A stretch of 64,000 nt of DNA. It comes from Nesterenkonia populi. Lineage in GTDB: Bacteria > Actinomycetota > Actinomycetes > Actinomycetales > Micrococcaceae. Below are positions 8,041 to 17,813 of this stretch, one piece after another. A program made the translations under genes and the position numbers. The stretch is taken from NCBI RefSeq assembly GCF_007994735.1, contig NZ_VOIL01000001.1:868001-932000 (forward strand), written 5' to 3'. The first letter of the stretch is position 1, and the number at the start of each line of letters is the position of its first letter. The notes beneath the pieces were generated by a model. It did no database searches and was not told where the DNA came from. It saw only the letters and a program-made list of their open reading frames with translations.

Positions 8041-9456
8041 ATGAAGACCCTGATCACCAACGGCACCGTCGTCAACGCCACCGGAACCGGGCAGGCCGAC
8101 GTTCTCATCGAGGATGAGAAGATCTCCGCCCTCTTCACTCCCGGCACCTACGAGGCCGGCGCCGACAAGATCATCGATGCCGCCGGCAAGTACGTCATTC
8201 CCGGCGGCATCGACGCCCACACCCATATGCAGATGCCCTTCGGCGGCACCAACGCCTCGGACACCTTCGAGACCGGCACCCGGGCGGCGGCCTGGGGCGG
8301 CACCACCACCATCATCGACTTCGCCATCCAGAAGCAGGGCCAACGCGTCGAGGACGGCCTGGAGACCTGGCACGGCCTCGCCGACGGCGAATGCGCCGTC
8401 GACTACAGCTTCCATCAGGTCATCGGCGGAGTCGACGACAGCTCTCTGAAGGCCATGGAGAAGCTTGTCGACGAGGGGGTGACCTCCTACAAGATGTTCA
8501 TGGCCTACCCCGGGGTCTTCTACGCCGATGACGCCCAGATCCTCCGGGCCATGCAGAAGGCCCGCGACCTCGGCCTGATGACCATGATGCACGCTGAGAA
8601 CGGCCCCGCCATCGACGTCCTCGCCGAGCAGCTCGCCTCCCAGGGCAAGACCGCCCCCTACTACCACGGCATCGCACGCGCCTGGCAGATGGAGGAGGAG
8701 GCCACGCACCGGGCCATCATGCTCGCCGACCTCACCGACGCGCCCCTGTACATCGTCCACATGTCCGCCAAGCAGGCCGTGGAGCAGGTCGCCTGGGCCC
8801 GAGACAAGGCGAAGAACGTCTTCGGCGAGACCTGCCCCCAGTACCTCTACCTCTCCCTGGAGAAGCAGCTCGGCGCCTCCTCCGATCAGTGGGGCGACTT
8901 CGAAGGCGCCAAATGGGTGTGCTCCACCCCGCTGCGCAGCGAGCAGGAAGGCCACCTCGAAGCGATGTGGCAGGGGCTGAGGACCAACGACCTGCAGATG
9001 GTCTCCACCGACCACTGCCCCTTCTGCATGAAGGACCAGAAGGAGCTCGGCAAGGACGACTTCCGCTCCATCCCCAACGGCATCGGCTCCGTGGAGCACC
9101 GTGTGGACCTGCTCTACCAAGGCGTCGTCGACGGACGCATCTCCCTGCCGCGCTGGGTGGAGCTGATCAGCACGACGCCGGCCCGCATGTTCGGCATGTA
9201 CGGCAAGAAGGGCGTCATCCAGCCGGGGGCCGACGCCGACATCGTCGTCTACGACCCCGCCGGCCACACCAGCATCGGGCTGAACAAGACCCACCACATG
9301 AATATGGACTACTCCGCCTGGGAGGGCTTCGAGATCGACGGGCACGTCGACGTCACCATCTCCCGCGGCAGGGTGCTCGTGGAGGACGGTGCCTACAAGG
9401 GCGCCAAGGGGCATGGCCAGTTCGTCAAGCGCGGGCTCTCCCAGTACCTCATCTGA
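8041..9456 (+). CDS. Dihydropyrimidinase / D-hydantoinase
   Basis: A 471-residue cyclic amidohydrolase that opens dihydrouracil/dihydrothymine (or 5-substituted hydantoins). The binuclear zinc site is complete: H60 and H62 (DAHTH), carbamylated K151 (SYKMFMAYPG), H184 (MHAEN), H240 (IVHMS) and D324 (STDHCPF). Length and the C-terminal GADADIVVYDP and NMDYSAWEGFEIDG blocks fit the dihydropyrimidinase group rather than allantoinase. ATG at 8041 follows AAGGAGCAGTCCG, a strong ribosome site. It sits between the ureidopropionase and an F420-type oxidoreductase, so the physiological substrate is probably a dihydropyrimidine made by a neighbouring step. Confidence 0.92.
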   Translation: MKTLITNGTVVNATGTGQADVLIEDEKISALFTPGTYEAGADKIIDAAGKYVIPGGIDAHTHMQMPFGGTNASDTFETGTRAAAWGGTTTIIDFAIQKQGQRVEDGLETWHGLADGECAVDYSFHQVIGGVDDSSLKAMEKLVDEGVTSYKMFMAYPGVFYADDAQILRAMQKARDLGLMTMMHAENGPAIDVLAEQLASQGKTAPYYHGIARAWQMEEEATHRAIMLADLTDAPLYIVHMSAKQAVEQVAWARDKAKNVFGETCPQYLYLSLEKQLGASSDQWGDFEGAKWVCSTPLRSEQEGHLEAMWQGLRTNDLQMVSTDHCPFCMKDQKELGKDDFRSIPNGIGSVEHRVDLLYQGVVDGRISLPRWVELISTTPARMFGMYGKKGVIQPGADADIVVYDPAGHTSIGLNKTHHMNMDYSAWEGFEIDGHVDVTISRGRVLVEDGAYKGAKGHGQFVKRGLSQYLI

Positions 9457-9494
9457 GCCAGCACCCGATCTTCAGAACGGAAAGGCACATCACT

Positions 9495-10523
9495 ATGGAA
9501 TTCGGCGTCGTCGCACAGACGAACCCGCCCGCGGCACGCACGCTCGCGCTGGCGCGGCTCTCCGAGGAGCACGGCTTCGACCACTTCTGGACATACGACT
9601 CCCACATCCTGTGGCAGGAGCCGTACGTTATCTACTCGCTGATCCTCGACCAGACCACCACCATCAAGGTGGGGCCGATGGTCACCAACCCGGCCACCCG
9701 AGACTGGACGGTCACCGCCTCCCTGCACGCCACCCTCAACGCCCACTTCGGCAACCGGACCGTCTGCGGCATCGGCCGCGGCGACTCCGCCGTCCGTGTG
9801 ATGAACGGCAAGCCCGTGAAGCTGCGGGACTTCCGCCGCTCGATCGAGGTCATCAGAGGTCTGGCCAGCTCTGAGGCCGCCGAGGTCAACGAGGCCACCA
9901 TCCAGCTCCCCTGGTCCAAGGGGTCCCGCACCGACGTGTGGGTGGCCGCCTACGGGCCCAAGGCCCTGGCCATCGCCGGTGAGGTCGGCGACGGCTACAT
10001 CCTGCAGTGCGCCGACGTCGAGATCGCCGAATGGATGATCCAAGCCGTCCGCACCGCAGCAGAGGAGGCCGGCCGCGACCCCGACAGTCTGAGCTTCTGC
10101 GTGGCAGCGCCCTTCTACATCACCGACGGCTCGGAGGAGTCCCGCGCCCACGCCATTGAGCAGTCGCGCTGGTTCGGCGGCATGGTCGGCAACCACGTGG
10201 CAGACATCGTCTCCCGCTACGGCACCGACTCCGAGGTCCCCAAGGCGCTCACCGACTACATCGCGGACCGCCAGGGCTACGACTACAACCAGCACGGCCG
10301 GGCCGGCAACGACCACGTGGACTTCGTTCCCGACGAGATCGTCGAACGGTTCTGCCTCATCGGGACCGCTGAGGAGCACCGGGAGAAGCTCAAGCAGCTC
10401 GAAGGCGTCGGCATGACCCAGTTCGCCGGCTACCTCGCCCATGACAACAAAGAAGAGACCCTGCGCGTCTACGGGGAGAAGATCATCCCCGAGTATGACG
10501 AGCAGGTCCTCGCCAAGTCCTGA
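9495..10523 (+). CDS. LLM-class F420-dependent oxidoreductase (TIGR03842-like)
   Basis: A 342-residue luciferase-like (TIM-barrel) oxidoreductase, beginning MEFGVVAQTNPPAARTL. HFWTYDSHILW, the GPMVTNPATRDWTVTAS strand and VWVAAYGPKALAIAGEVGDGYI match the family named TIGR03842, a group I recall as encoded next to dihydropyrimidinases. These proteins bind F420 or FMN; which one is not decidable by eye. The start at ATG 9495 follows GGAAAGGCACATCACT; the open frame extends upstream inside the dihydropyrimidinase gene and is not real there. Between dihydropyrimidinase and FGD, it is the best candidate in the window for the missing pyrimidine-reducing (or ring-oxidising) enzyme. That role is inference. 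Confidence 0.85.
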   Translation: MEFGVVAQTNPPAARTLALARLSEEHGFDHFWTYDSHILWQEPYVIYSLILDQTTTIKVGPMVTNPATRDWTVTASLHATLNAHFGNRTVCGIGRGDSAVRVMNGKPVKLRDFRRSIEVIRGLASSEAAEVNEATIQLPWSKGSRTDVWVAAYGPKALAIAGEVGDGYILQCADVEIAEWMIQAVRTAAEEAGRDPDSLSFCVAAPFYITDGSEESRAHAIEQSRWFGGMVGNHVADIVSRYGTDSEVPKALTDYIADRQGYDYNQHGRAGNDHVDFVPDEIVERFCLIGTAEEHREKLKQLEGVGMTQFAGYLAHDNKEETLRVYGEKIIPEYDEQVLAKS

Positions 10524-10529
10524 GGATCT

Positions 10530-11594
10530 ATGAGCAGCCTGACCCTGGGATACAAAGCCTCCGCGGAGCAGTTCGGCGCCCGCGAGCTCGTGGAGCTCGC
10601 CGTCGCCGCCGAGCAGCACGGCTTCGACTCGGCCTTCATCTCCGACCATTTCCAGCCCTGGCGGCACACAGGCGGCCACGCCCCCTTCTCGCTGGCCTGG
10701 CTGACCGCCGCTGGGGAGCGCACCTCCACCATCCGGCTGGGGACCTCGGTGATGACCCCCCACTACCGGTACAACCCCGCCGTCATCGCCCAGGCGTTCG
10801 CGACCCTCGGGGTGCTCCACCCCGGGCGGGTGATCCTCGGCGTGGGGTCCGGGGAGGCGCTGAACGAGACCGCCACCGGATGGAACGGCGCGCACGGCAG
10901 CAGCGAATGGCCGGCGTTCAAGGAGCGGTTCGCCCGGCTGCGGGAGGCTGTTCGGCTGATCCGGCAGCTCTGGGCTGAGCAGCGGGTCAGCTTCGAGGGC
11001 GACTACTACATCACCCGCGACGCCTCCATCTACGACCGTCCGGAGGACCCGGTGCCGGTGTACATCGCCGCCGGCGGCCCCACTGTGGCCAAGTACGCCG
11101 GACGGGTGGGCGACGGCTTCATCTGCACCTCCGGCAAGGGGATGGATCTCTACACGGAGAAGCTCATGCCTGCCGTCGCGGAGGGCGCTGAGATCAACGG
11201 CCGCCGGATGGACCAGATCGACCGGATGATCGAGATCAAGCTCTCCTACGACCCGGACCCGAAGCAGGCGCTGGAGAACACCCGGTTCTGGGCGCCGCTG
11301 TCGCTGAGCCCCGAGCAGAAGCACTCCATCACCGACCCGGTGCAGATGGAGGCCGCCGCAGACGCCCTGCCGATCGAGCAGATCGCCTCGAGATGGATCG
11401 TCGGTTCGGACCCGGACGAGGTGGCGGCCCGGATCGGCGAGTACGTCGACGCGGGGTTCACCCACCTGGTCTTCCATGCCCCGGGACAGGACCAGCGCCG
11501 GTTCCTGCGGGCCTTCGAGGCAGACCTCGCTCCGCGGCTGCGCCGCATGCCGACGACGCTGCCGGCCGCCTCCGCCGCAGGGGGTGGACGATGA
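10530..11594 (+). CDS. fgd: F420-dependent glucose-6-phosphate dehydrogenase
   Basis: A 354-residue protein close to mycobacterial FGD1, which oxidises glucose-6-phosphate to 6-phosphogluconolactone while reducing F420 to F420H2. The N-terminus [19 protein letters not shown] and the block [18 protein letters not shown] are nearly those of FGD1; the catalytic/cofactor residues H40, W44 and E109 ([10 protein letters not shown]) fall at the same numbers. [38 protein letters not shown] and [13 protein letters not shown], holding the expected phosphate-contacting lysines and arginine, follow. A 5-residue insertion lies after ATGWNGAHG. It starts 6 nt after the LLM gene and its stop overlaps the permease ATG by 4 nt, so F420 reduction is coupled to the transporter operon. 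Confidence 0.92.
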   Translation: MSSLTLGYKASAEQFGARELVELAVAAEQHGFDSAFISDHFQPWRHTGGHAPFSLAWLTAAGERTSTIRLGTSVMTPHYRYNPAVIAQAFATLGVLHPGRVILGVGSGEALNETATGWNGAHGSSEWPAFKERFARLREAVRLIRQLWAEQRVSFEGDYYITRDASIYDRPEDPVPVYIAAGGPTVAKYAGRVGDGFICTSGKGMDLYTEKLMPAVAEGAEINGRRMDQIDRMIEIKLSYDPDPKQALENTRFWAPLSLSPEQKHSITDPVQMEAAADALPIEQIASRWIVGSDPDEVAARIGEYVDAGFTHLVFHAPGQDQRRFLRAFEADLAPRLRRMPTTLPAASAAGGGR

Positions 11595-12502
11595 CCGCAG
11601 CCCCCACACAGGTCAGCCTGAAGAAGGGCGCCGGAACCCGCCTGGGGCCCTGGGTCTGGGGCGCGCTGGGCATCCTCGCGCTGCTGGCGCTCTGGGAGGT
11701 CTACAAGTTCCTCGGACCCGACGACGGCGTGCTGATCGGGGAGACCCGGGTCCTCCCGCGGACCTCAGACCTGGCGATGCCGCATATCTGGGAGATGGTC
11801 GCCCGCATGTTCCAGGGCGAGACCCAGGCCACCACCGCGGACCCGCTGTGGCTCACTGTGGCCTCCGCCGCCCTGCTCAGCCTCGGGATCGCCGCCTCCG
11901 GCTGGCTGGTCGGGGTGATCGTCGGCGTCGGCCTGGCGCTCATCATGCTGCGCTGGCGGGTCGCCGAATGGGGCCTGCTGCCCTGGATCGTGCTGTCCCA
12001 GACGGTGCCGATCATCGCCTTCGCCCCCGTGGTCCGCTCCTGGGGCAACCAGCTGGAGCTCGGGATCATCGAGTGGCAGGACTGGATGTCCGTGGCGGTG
12101 ATCGCCTCCTGGCTGGCCTTCTTCCCCATTGCCGTCGGTGCCCTGAAGGGCTTCCAATCCCCCGAGACCGCCCACGAGGAGCTGATGAAGACCTACGCGG
12201 TGGGCTGGTGGACCGCCCTGATCCGGCTGCGCCTGCCGGCCGCGGTCCCCTACCTGCTCTCGGCGTTCCGCCTCGGTGCCGCCAACGCGGTCATCGGCGC
12301 GGTGGTGGCCGAGGTCTCCACCGGGCTGCGCGGCGGCATCGGACGCATTCTCATCCAATTCGCAGGACAGGCCTCCAATGACCCCGCCAAGGCGTGGGGC
12401 CCCATCTTCGGGGCGATCGCCCTGGGCCTGGTGGCCGCCGGCTCCATCGCCCTGCTGGGCCTGACCCTGCGCAAGTACCGACGAACGGAGACCGCCTCAT
12501 GA
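11591..12502 (+). CDS. ABC transporter permease (SsuC/ThiX/TauC type), first
   Basis: A 303-residue integral membrane protein of the BPD_transp_1 family, with about six predicted segments and the EAA loop near [42 protein letters not shown], where it contacts the ATPase. A long N-terminal part with an extra hydrophobic segment (residues 20-38) and an insertion ([23 protein letters not shown]) precede the core. The ATG overlaps the FGD stop by 4 nt and the stop overlaps the ATPase ATG by 4 nt. Together with the second permease it would form a heterodimeric channel. The binding protein in this operon is NMT1/THI5-like, suggesting a pyrimidine-like or other small heterocycle as cargo. Confidence 0.87.
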   Translation: MTAAPTQVSLKKGAGTRLGPWVWGALGILALLALWEVYKFLGPDDGVLIGETRVLPRTSDLAMPHIWEMVARMFQGETQATTADPLWLTVASAALLSLGIAASGWLVGVIVGVGLALIMLRWRVAEWGLLPWIVLSQTVPIIAFAPVVRSWGNQLELGIIEWQDWMSVAVIASWLAFFPIAVGALKGFQSPETAHEELMKTYAVGWWTALIRLRLPAAVPYLLSAFRLGAANAVIGAVVAEVSTGLRGGIGRILIQFAGQASNDPAKAWGPIFGAIALGLVAAGSIALLGLTLRKYRRTETAS

Positions 12503-13299
12503 GCACCGCTGTTCACGCCGTCGGCGTCGACAAGATCTTCCCGGCCTCCTCCGGGGAGGTCCACGCCCTCTCAGACATTTCGCTCAACGTCGCCGCCGGG
12601 GAGTTCGTCTCCCTGATCGGCCCCTCCGGCTGCGGCAAATCGACTCTGATGCGGCTGATCGCCGACCTCGACCAGCCCACCGGCGGGGAGCTGACCGTCT
12701 TCGGCAAGACCCCGGACCAGGCCCGCCGCGACCAGGACTACGGCATCGCCTTCCAGAAGGCGGGCCTGCTGCCCTGGCGGACCGTCAACGACAACATCGG
12801 CCTGCCCCTGCAGCTGCACGGGGCTGACAAGGCCGCGCGGAAGGAACGGGTCCAGGAGCTGCTGCACATGGTGGCGCTGGAGGAGTTCGGCGACCATCAC
12901 CCCGACCAGCTCTCCGGGGGCATGCAGCAGCGCGTCGCCATCGCTCGATCCTTGGCGGAGAAGCCCAGGCTGCTGCTGATGGACGAGCCCTTCGGCGCCC
13001 TGGACGAGATGACCCGTGAGCGGATGCAGACGGAGCTGCTGCGGATATGCGCGGAGACCGGCGCCGCCGTCGTCTTCGTCACTCACTCCATCCCCGAGGC
13101 GGTGTTTCTCTCGGACCGGGTAGTGGTGATGTCCCCACGGCCCGGCCGGATCGCCGACATTGTGGACATGAAGCTGGCCGACACTGCCGAGCGCGGCGAG
13201 GACCTGCGCGAGGAGACCAGCTACTTCGACATGATCACCGCGGTCAGGGAGGCCCTGCACGGGGGAGCTCCGGCCGGACGCGGAGCGGAGACCCGCTGA
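12499..13299 (+). CDS. ABC transporter ATP-binding protein (SsuB/TauB/ThiZ type)
   Basis: A 266-residue ATPase of the nitrate/sulfonate/taurine/pyrimidine importer family. Walker A is GPSGCGKST, the Q-loop region is [15 protein letters not shown], the signature is [15 protein letters not shown], Walker B is [15 protein letters not shown], and the switch histidine is in [16 protein letters not shown]. The GLLPWRTV Q-loop is typical of this importer group. The start ATG overlaps the first permease stop by 4 nt, and the stop codon shares one base with the second permease start (TGATG). It powers uptake for the binding protein encoded at 14125. Confidence 0.92.
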   Translation: MSTAVHAVGVDKIFPASSGEVHALSDISLNVAAGEFVSLIGPSGCGKSTLMRLIADLDQPTGGELTVFGKTPDQARRDQDYGIAFQKAGLLPWRTVNDNIGLPLQLHGADKAARKERVQELLHMVALEEFGDHHPDQLSGGMQQRVAIARSLAEKPRLLLMDEPFGALDEMTRERMQTELLRICAETGAAVVFVTHSIPEAVFLSDRVVVMSPRPGRIADIVDMKLADTAERGEDLREETSYFDMITAVREALHGGAPAGRGAETR

Positions 13300-14084
13300 T
13301 GGCCGCAAGCACCCTCACGCCTCGGCAGCAGAACCTCGGGCGCATCATCGCCCCGCTGGCGGTCGGCGCCGTCGGGCTGATCCTCTGGCAGCTGGTGGTC
13401 GGCGGGCTGGGGATCTCCTCCTACCTGCTGCCCACGCCCCTCTCCATCCTCGAGCAGGCCCTGGAGTTCTCCGACTCGATCCTCACCGCCGCCGGCATCA
13501 CCGGCTGGAACTCCCTGGTGGGACTGGTGATCGGATCCGTGCTGGGGGTCTGCTTCGCCGCACTGGCGGCATCCTCAAAGTCGGTGGACGCGATGGTCAA
13601 CCCGATCGTCGCAGCCCTGGCGGTCATCCCGATCGTCGCGCTGGCCCCCATCCTCAACACCATGTTCGGCACCACTCAGTTCCCCCGGCAGGCCATCGCC
13701 GGGCTGGCGAGCTTCGTGCCGGTGTTCGTCTCCGCCCTGCGCGGGCTGCGGCAGACCAACCCGGAGCACCGGGACCTGATGCGCACCTACGCAGCCACCG
13801 GGCTGCAGACCTTCCGCACCATCACGCTGCCCACCGCCCTGCCCTACGTGTTCACCGGGGTCAGGCTGGCCTCCTCCCTGGCGGTCATCTCCGCCCTGGT
13901 GGCGGAGTACTTCGGAGGACCCCGCGGCGGCCTCGGCGGAATCATCTCTGCCGCGGCGGCCTCCAGCCAGTACCCGCGGGCCTGGGCCTACGTGCTGGCC
14001 TCGATCGTGCTGGGGCTGCTGTTCTACCTGGCCGCTCTGGCCCTGGAGAAGCTCGCCAACCGCGGGCGGACCGCCATCAGCTGA
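13299..14084 (+). CDS. ABC transporter permease (SsuC/ThiX/TauC type), second
   Basis: A 261-residue membrane permease of the same family as the first but clearly different in sequence and without its N-terminal insertion. Visible features are the N-terminal segment LAVGAVGLILWQLVVGG, SSYLLPTPLSILEQAL typical of this family, and the EAA loop LRGLRQTNPEHRDLMRTYAATGLQTFRTITLPTALPYVFTGVRLA. The start shares one base with the ATPase stop. Importers of this class more often use one permease gene as a homodimer; two different permeases flanking one ATPase suggest a heterodimer. Confidence 0.9.
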   Translation: MAASTLTPRQQNLGRIIAPLAVGAVGLILWQLVVGGLGISSYLLPTPLSILEQALEFSDSILTAAGITGWNSLVGLVIGSVLGVCFAALAASSKSVDAMVNPIVAALAVIPIVALAPILNTMFGTTQFPRQAIAGLASFVPVFVSALRGLRQTNPEHRDLMRTYAATGLQTFRTITLPTALPYVFTGVRLASSLAVISALVAEYFGGPRGGLGGIISAAAASSQYPRAWAYVLASIVLGLLFYLAALALEKLANRGRTAIS

Positions 14085-14124
14085 GACGTCCCACTTGCAC
14101 CCATCACAAGGAAGAAGGAAGAGA

Positions 14125-15291
14125 ATGAGGAACACACAACCGCGGTTCACCCGCACCGCCAAGGCCACCGGGCTCATCGCCGGCACCGCCCTGATGCTCA
14201 CCGCGTGCGGCGGGGACAACGGCGACGGCGACGCCGGGGGCGACGACGATCTCACCCAGATCGATCTGCAGCTGCAGTGGCTGCCCCAGGGGCAGTTCGC
14301 CGGCTACTTCGCCGCCGTCGAGCAGGGCTTCTTCGAAGAGGAGGGCCTGGAGGTCAACATCATCGAGTCCGGCGGCGACATCGTCCCGCAGGACGCCCTG
14401 GCAGGCGGCGACGTCGACTATGCCATCGCCTGGGTGCCGAAGGTCCTCGAGACGCTGGAGGCCACCGGTGCGGAGCTGACCAACGTGGCCCAGACCTTCC
14501 AGGACTCCGGCACCGTTCAGGTCGCCTGGGCCGACTCCGACATCGACGGGGTGGAGGACTTCGAGGGGCAGCGCATCGGCTCCTGGGGCTTCGGCAACGA
14601 GTGGGAGATCTTCGCGGCGATGGCCGAGTACGACCTCGACTCCACCACCGTGGACATCATCACCCAGTCCTTCGACATGAACGCCTTCCTCGAAGGCGAC
14701 ATCGACGCAGCCCAGGCCATGACATACAACGAGTACGCCATGCTCCTGCAGGCCGAGGACCCGGAGACCGGTGAGCTCTACACCGAGGACGACTTCACCG
14801 TCATCGAGTACGAGGAGACGGGCGGCGCCATGCTTCAGGACGCCATCTGGGCCGACACCGAGCGGCTCGAGTCCGACGAGGAGTATGCCGAGGACACCGT
14901 CGCCTTCCTGCGCGCGGTGATCCGCGGCTGGGCCTGGGCCGCCGAGAACCCGGAGGAGGCCGCCGACATCACCATCGAGGCCGGCTCCGGCTGGGACCAG
15001 CCCCACGAGCTGTGGATGGTCCACGAGACCAACCGTCTCATCTGGCCCGCCGAGGACGGCTTCGGCGTCATCGACGAGGCCGCCTGGGACGAGACCGTCG
15101 AGGCCGCCATGAGCGCCACCAACGAGGAGGGCGCCCAGCCCATCACGGAGGAGCCCGACGACTCCGCATGGACCAATGAGTACATCGAGCAGGCGCTGGC
15201 CGATCTGGAGGACGAGGACCTGGACCTCACCGGCGAGAACTGGGAGCCGCTGGACCTCTCCTTCGACGAGGAAGTTGAGTTCGAAGGCTGA
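14125..15291 (+). CDS. NMT1/THI5-like ABC substrate-binding lipoprotein
   Basis: A 388-residue lipoprotein with a signal peptide and lipobox LTAC (lipidated C28), then a glycine/aspartate-rich linker. The mature domain starts with LQLQWLPQGQFAGYFAAVEQGFFEEEGLEV, the hallmark of NMT1/THI5-type binding proteins such as ThiY, which carry pyrimidine precursors; related proteins bind riboflavin or nitrilotriacetate-like ligands. It is strongly acidic, as expected of exported proteins in a salt-tolerant bacterium. ATG at 14125 has the purine-rich AGGAAGAAGGAAGAG just upstream. It is the last transporter gene, 40 nt after the second permease. Cargo is likely a pyrimidine or related N-heterocycle (inference from family plus operon). 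Confidence 0.88.
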   Translation: MRNTQPRFTRTAKATGLIAGTALMLTACGGDNGDGDAGGDDDLTQIDLQLQWLPQGQFAGYFAAVEQGFFEEEGLEVNIIESGGDIVPQDALAGGDVDYAIAWVPKVLETLEATGAELTNVAQTFQDSGTVQVAWADSDIDGVEDFEGQRIGSWGFGNEWEIFAAMAEYDLDSTTVDIITQSFDMNAFLEGDIDAAQAMTYNEYAMLLQAEDPETGELYTEDDFTVIEYEETGGAMLQDAIWADTERLESDEEYAEDTVAFLRAVIRGWAWAAENPEEAADITIEAGSGWDQPHELWMVHETNRLIWPAEDGFGVIDEAAWDETVEAAMSATNEEGAQPITEEPDDSAWTNEYIEQALADLEDEDLDLTGENWEPLDLSFDEEVEFEG

Positions 15292-15341
15292 GCAGCCTCC
15301 GAACTCCCTGAAGAACACCGACGCTGAGAGGCAGAGCCCGC

Positions 15342-17300
15342 GTGCAGAATCATGATGTCGTGGAGATGAGCATCGCCGAGATGCTCCGCTGCCTGGAGTC
15401 CGGGGAGCTCACCAGCGTGGACCTGGTCTGCGCCTATCTCAACCGCATCGCCTGGTTCGACCGCACCGGGCTCTGCCTCAACGCTGTCCCCGTCCTCAGC
15501 CCGGGGGCCCTCGCCGAGGCGGAGGCCTCCGACGCCCGGCGCCGGGCGGGGACGGCCGGCCCGCTGGAAGGCGTGCCCTTCACGGTGAAGGACAGCTACA
15601 TGGCCGTCGGCCTCACCGTCGCCTCCGGAAGCCGTGCGCTGAAGGGCCTCATCGCCCAGGACGACGCCGCCACCGTCGCCCTGCTGAGGGAGGCCGGGGC
15701 GGTGCTCATCGGCAAGACCAACATGCCTCCGATGGCCGCCGGGGGAGTCCAGCCCGGGGCCTACGACTATCCCCGCAGCCCCTACAACCCCCAGTACCTC
15801 ACCGCCGCCTACGGCTCCGGCTCATCCAGCGGCTCCGCAGCAGCGGTGGCCACCAGCCTCTGCGCCTTCGGGATGGCCGAGGAGACGGTCTCCTCCGGAC
15901 GGTCGCCGGCCTCTAACAGCAGCATCGTCGCCTACACCCCCTCCCGGGGCGTGATCTCCATTCGAGGCAACTGGCCGCTGAGACCCACCTGCGACGTCGT
16001 CGTCCCCCACACCCGCACCGTCGAGGACCTGCTGCACCTGGTGGATGTGCTCGCCGTGGAGGACCAGGAGACCGCCGGAGACTTCTGGCGGCAGCAGAGC
16101 GCCGTCGAGCTGCCCTCCCCGGGGCAGGTCTTCCCCGAGCCGGTGCTGCGGCAGAGGCCCGAGCGCCTCGACGGGCTGCGCCTCGGGGTGCCGAAGATGT
16201 ACATCGGCGAGGACGAGGGTCTGCTCGTGCCCCCGGCCGTCCGTCCTACGGTCAAAGCGCTCTGGGAGCAGGCCGCCGCCGACCTGCGCAGCCTGGGCGC
16301 CGAAGTCATCGAGACAGACTTCCCCGTGGTCTCCAACTACGAGGAGGACCGTCCCGGATCCGAGGGCCTGCCCGCCCGTGGCCTGGTGCCGGCCAGCTGG
16401 CGGGACATCGAGGGCGGCACCATCACCGCCATGGCACTGGACCAGTTCCTGAAGCAGAACGGGGACCCCTCCCTGAGCACCTGGGCAGACGTCGACGGAG
16501 ACAGCGTCTTCCCTGAAGAGGATGCGCCCGTCCACGTGTGGGTCACCCGCGCCCGCGGCGGCTTCGACTGGCCCCGGCTCGCCGAGCTCGTCAAGGCCGG
16601 CCTGCCGGAGAGCTATGACGAGGTCCCCGGCATCAGCCACCTGCTGCGCGGACTCGAGGAGGCCCGCAAGCAGGACTTCGAGGACTGGATGCGCCGCGAA
16701 GGGCTCGACGGCGTGGTGTTCCCCGCCGCTGGCGATGTCGGCCGCGATGATCTCTTCACCCGTCCTGAGAGCATGGACCACGCCTCCCAGAACGGGGTGG
16801 TCTACTCCAACGGCAACCGGGTCATCCGTCACCTCGGCATCCCCACCGTCACCGTGCCCATGGGGTTCATGGCAGACATCCAGATGCCCGTGGGGCTGAC
16901 CTTCGCCGGGCCGGCCTACAGCGACGACTCCCTGCTCACTCAGGCGCTCGCCTACGAGAAGGCGACCCGCCGCCGGCAGAAGGCCTTCCTCACCCCCAGC
17001 CTCCCCAGCAATCAGGTGACCGCCGCGACCCAGGCGCACGGCGTCTCGGTGGGCTACAAGGTGAGCATCGCACCGCAGGGCGCCTTCTGGGAGGTCACGG
17101 TGAGGCTCAGCGGTGCCGGGACCGCGGAGGAGCCGGCTCAGGCATGGGCCGACGGGCACATTCTGCCGCCGGTGCCGGATGAGCCGGGGGTCTTCCGGGG
17201 GAGGGTCTCCCGGGCACGGAAGCGGATCAGACCGGAGGTCGCCGTGGTGGTGAAGACCGCCGCGGGGGCCGCCTCGAGCGCTGAGGCGCTTCCGGTCTAG
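15342..17300 (+). CDS. Amidase-signature family hydrolase with C-terminal extension
   Basis: A 652-residue amidase-signature enzyme. K83 ([10 protein letters not shown]) and the [13 protein letters not shown] loop (158-170) supply the catalytic lysine and cis-serine. The nucleophile segment, usually TGGSIRxPA, reads TVSSGRSPA, so the family serine aligns with S185 but the preceding glycines are replaced. The core ends near residue 545 and about 105 residues follow with no domain I recognise, beginning [15 protein letters not shown]. The start is GTG at 15342 with GAGAGGCAGAG upstream; ATG 15366 is possible. Placed 50 nt after the binding protein, it may hydrolyse an amide released in the pathway. 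Substrate unknown; its stop overlaps panD by 4 nt. Confidence 0.8.
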   Translation: MQNHDVVEMSIAEMLRCLESGELTSVDLVCAYLNRIAWFDRTGLCLNAVPVLSPGALAEAEASDARRRAGTAGPLEGVPFTVKDSYMAVGLTVASGSRALKGLIAQDDAATVALLREAGAVLIGKTNMPPMAAGGVQPGAYDYPRSPYNPQYLTAAYGSGSSSGSAAAVATSLCAFGMAEETVSSGRSPASNSSIVAYTPSRGVISIRGNWPLRPTCDVVVPHTRTVEDLLHLVDVLAVEDQETAGDFWRQQSAVELPSPGQVFPEPVLRQRPERLDGLRLGVPKMYIGEDEGLLVPPAVRPTVKALWEQAAADLRSLGAEVIETDFPVVSNYEEDRPGSEGLPARGLVPASWRDIEGGTITAMALDQFLKQNGDPSLSTWADVDGDSVFPEEDAPVHVWVTRARGGFDWPRLAELVKAGLPESYDEVPGISHLLRGLEEARKQDFEDWMRREGLDGVVFPAAGDVGRDDLFTRPESMDHASQNGVVYSNGNRVIRHLGIPTVTVPMGFMADIQMPVGLTFAGPAYSDDSLLTQALAYEKATRRRQKAFLTPSLPSNQVTAATQAHGVSVGYKVSIAPQGAFWEVTVRLSGAGTAEEPAQAWADGHILPPVPDEPGVFRGRVSRARKRIRPEVAVVVKTAAGAASSAEALPV

Positions 17301-17704
17301 CGGCTCGGGATCTGGTCCGTTGAGCCGGGCACCGGCTGGGCGGGGTCCGTGCCGAGCTTCACGATCCGGTTCTCCCCGTCCACATGCACCACGTTCGGAG
17401 TGTGCTCGGCGAGCTCTGCGTCGTCGACCATCACATACGAGATCAGGATGACGAGGTCGCCGGGGCGGACCAGGTGTGCGGCGGCCCCGTTGATGCCGAT
17501 CACCCCGGAGCCGCGCTCGCCGGCAATCGTGTAGGTGTCCAGACGGGCGCCGTTGGTGATGTCCACGATCTGGACCCGCTCACCGTCCACGATGTCGGCG
17601 GCCTCAAGCAGGTCAGCATCAACGGTCACTGACCCCACGTAGTGCAGGTCGGCCTGGGTGACGGTGGCCCGGTGGATCTTTCCGCTCATCACAGTTCTCA
17701 GCAT
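17297..17704 (-). CDS. panD: Aspartate 1-decarboxylase proenzyme
   Basis: A 135-residue pyruvoyl-dependent decarboxylase making beta-alanine from aspartate for pantothenate/CoA. The self-cleavage site is G24-S25 in [10 protein letters not shown], where S25 becomes the pyruvoyl group; K9 ([10 protein letters not shown]) and the [19 protein letters not shown] block match the family. A TAGACT -10 hexamer lies 9 nt before the ATG, so the transcript probably has almost no leader. Its product is the same beta-alanine that the neighbouring pyrimidine route would yield; whether that is more than coincidence is unclear. It lies downstream of the phosphonate transporter on the same strand with a 109-nt gap. 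Confidence 0.95.
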   Translation of the reverse strand: MLRTVMSGKIHRATVTQADLHYVGSVTVDADLLEAADIVDGERVQIVDITNGARLDTYTIAGERGSGVIGINGAAAHLVRPGDLVILISYVMVDDAELAEHTPNVVHVDGENRIVKLGTDPAQPVPGSTDQIPSR

Positions 17705-17813
17705 GGCGCAGCGAGTCTACTGCGATTCCGCGATGTGGGGAACAGTCCTCCGGCAGCGAGACCCTGACGATCTGAGGAACAAGGTCAGTGCTGGAGGCGG
17801 CGCCGCTCCGGCA

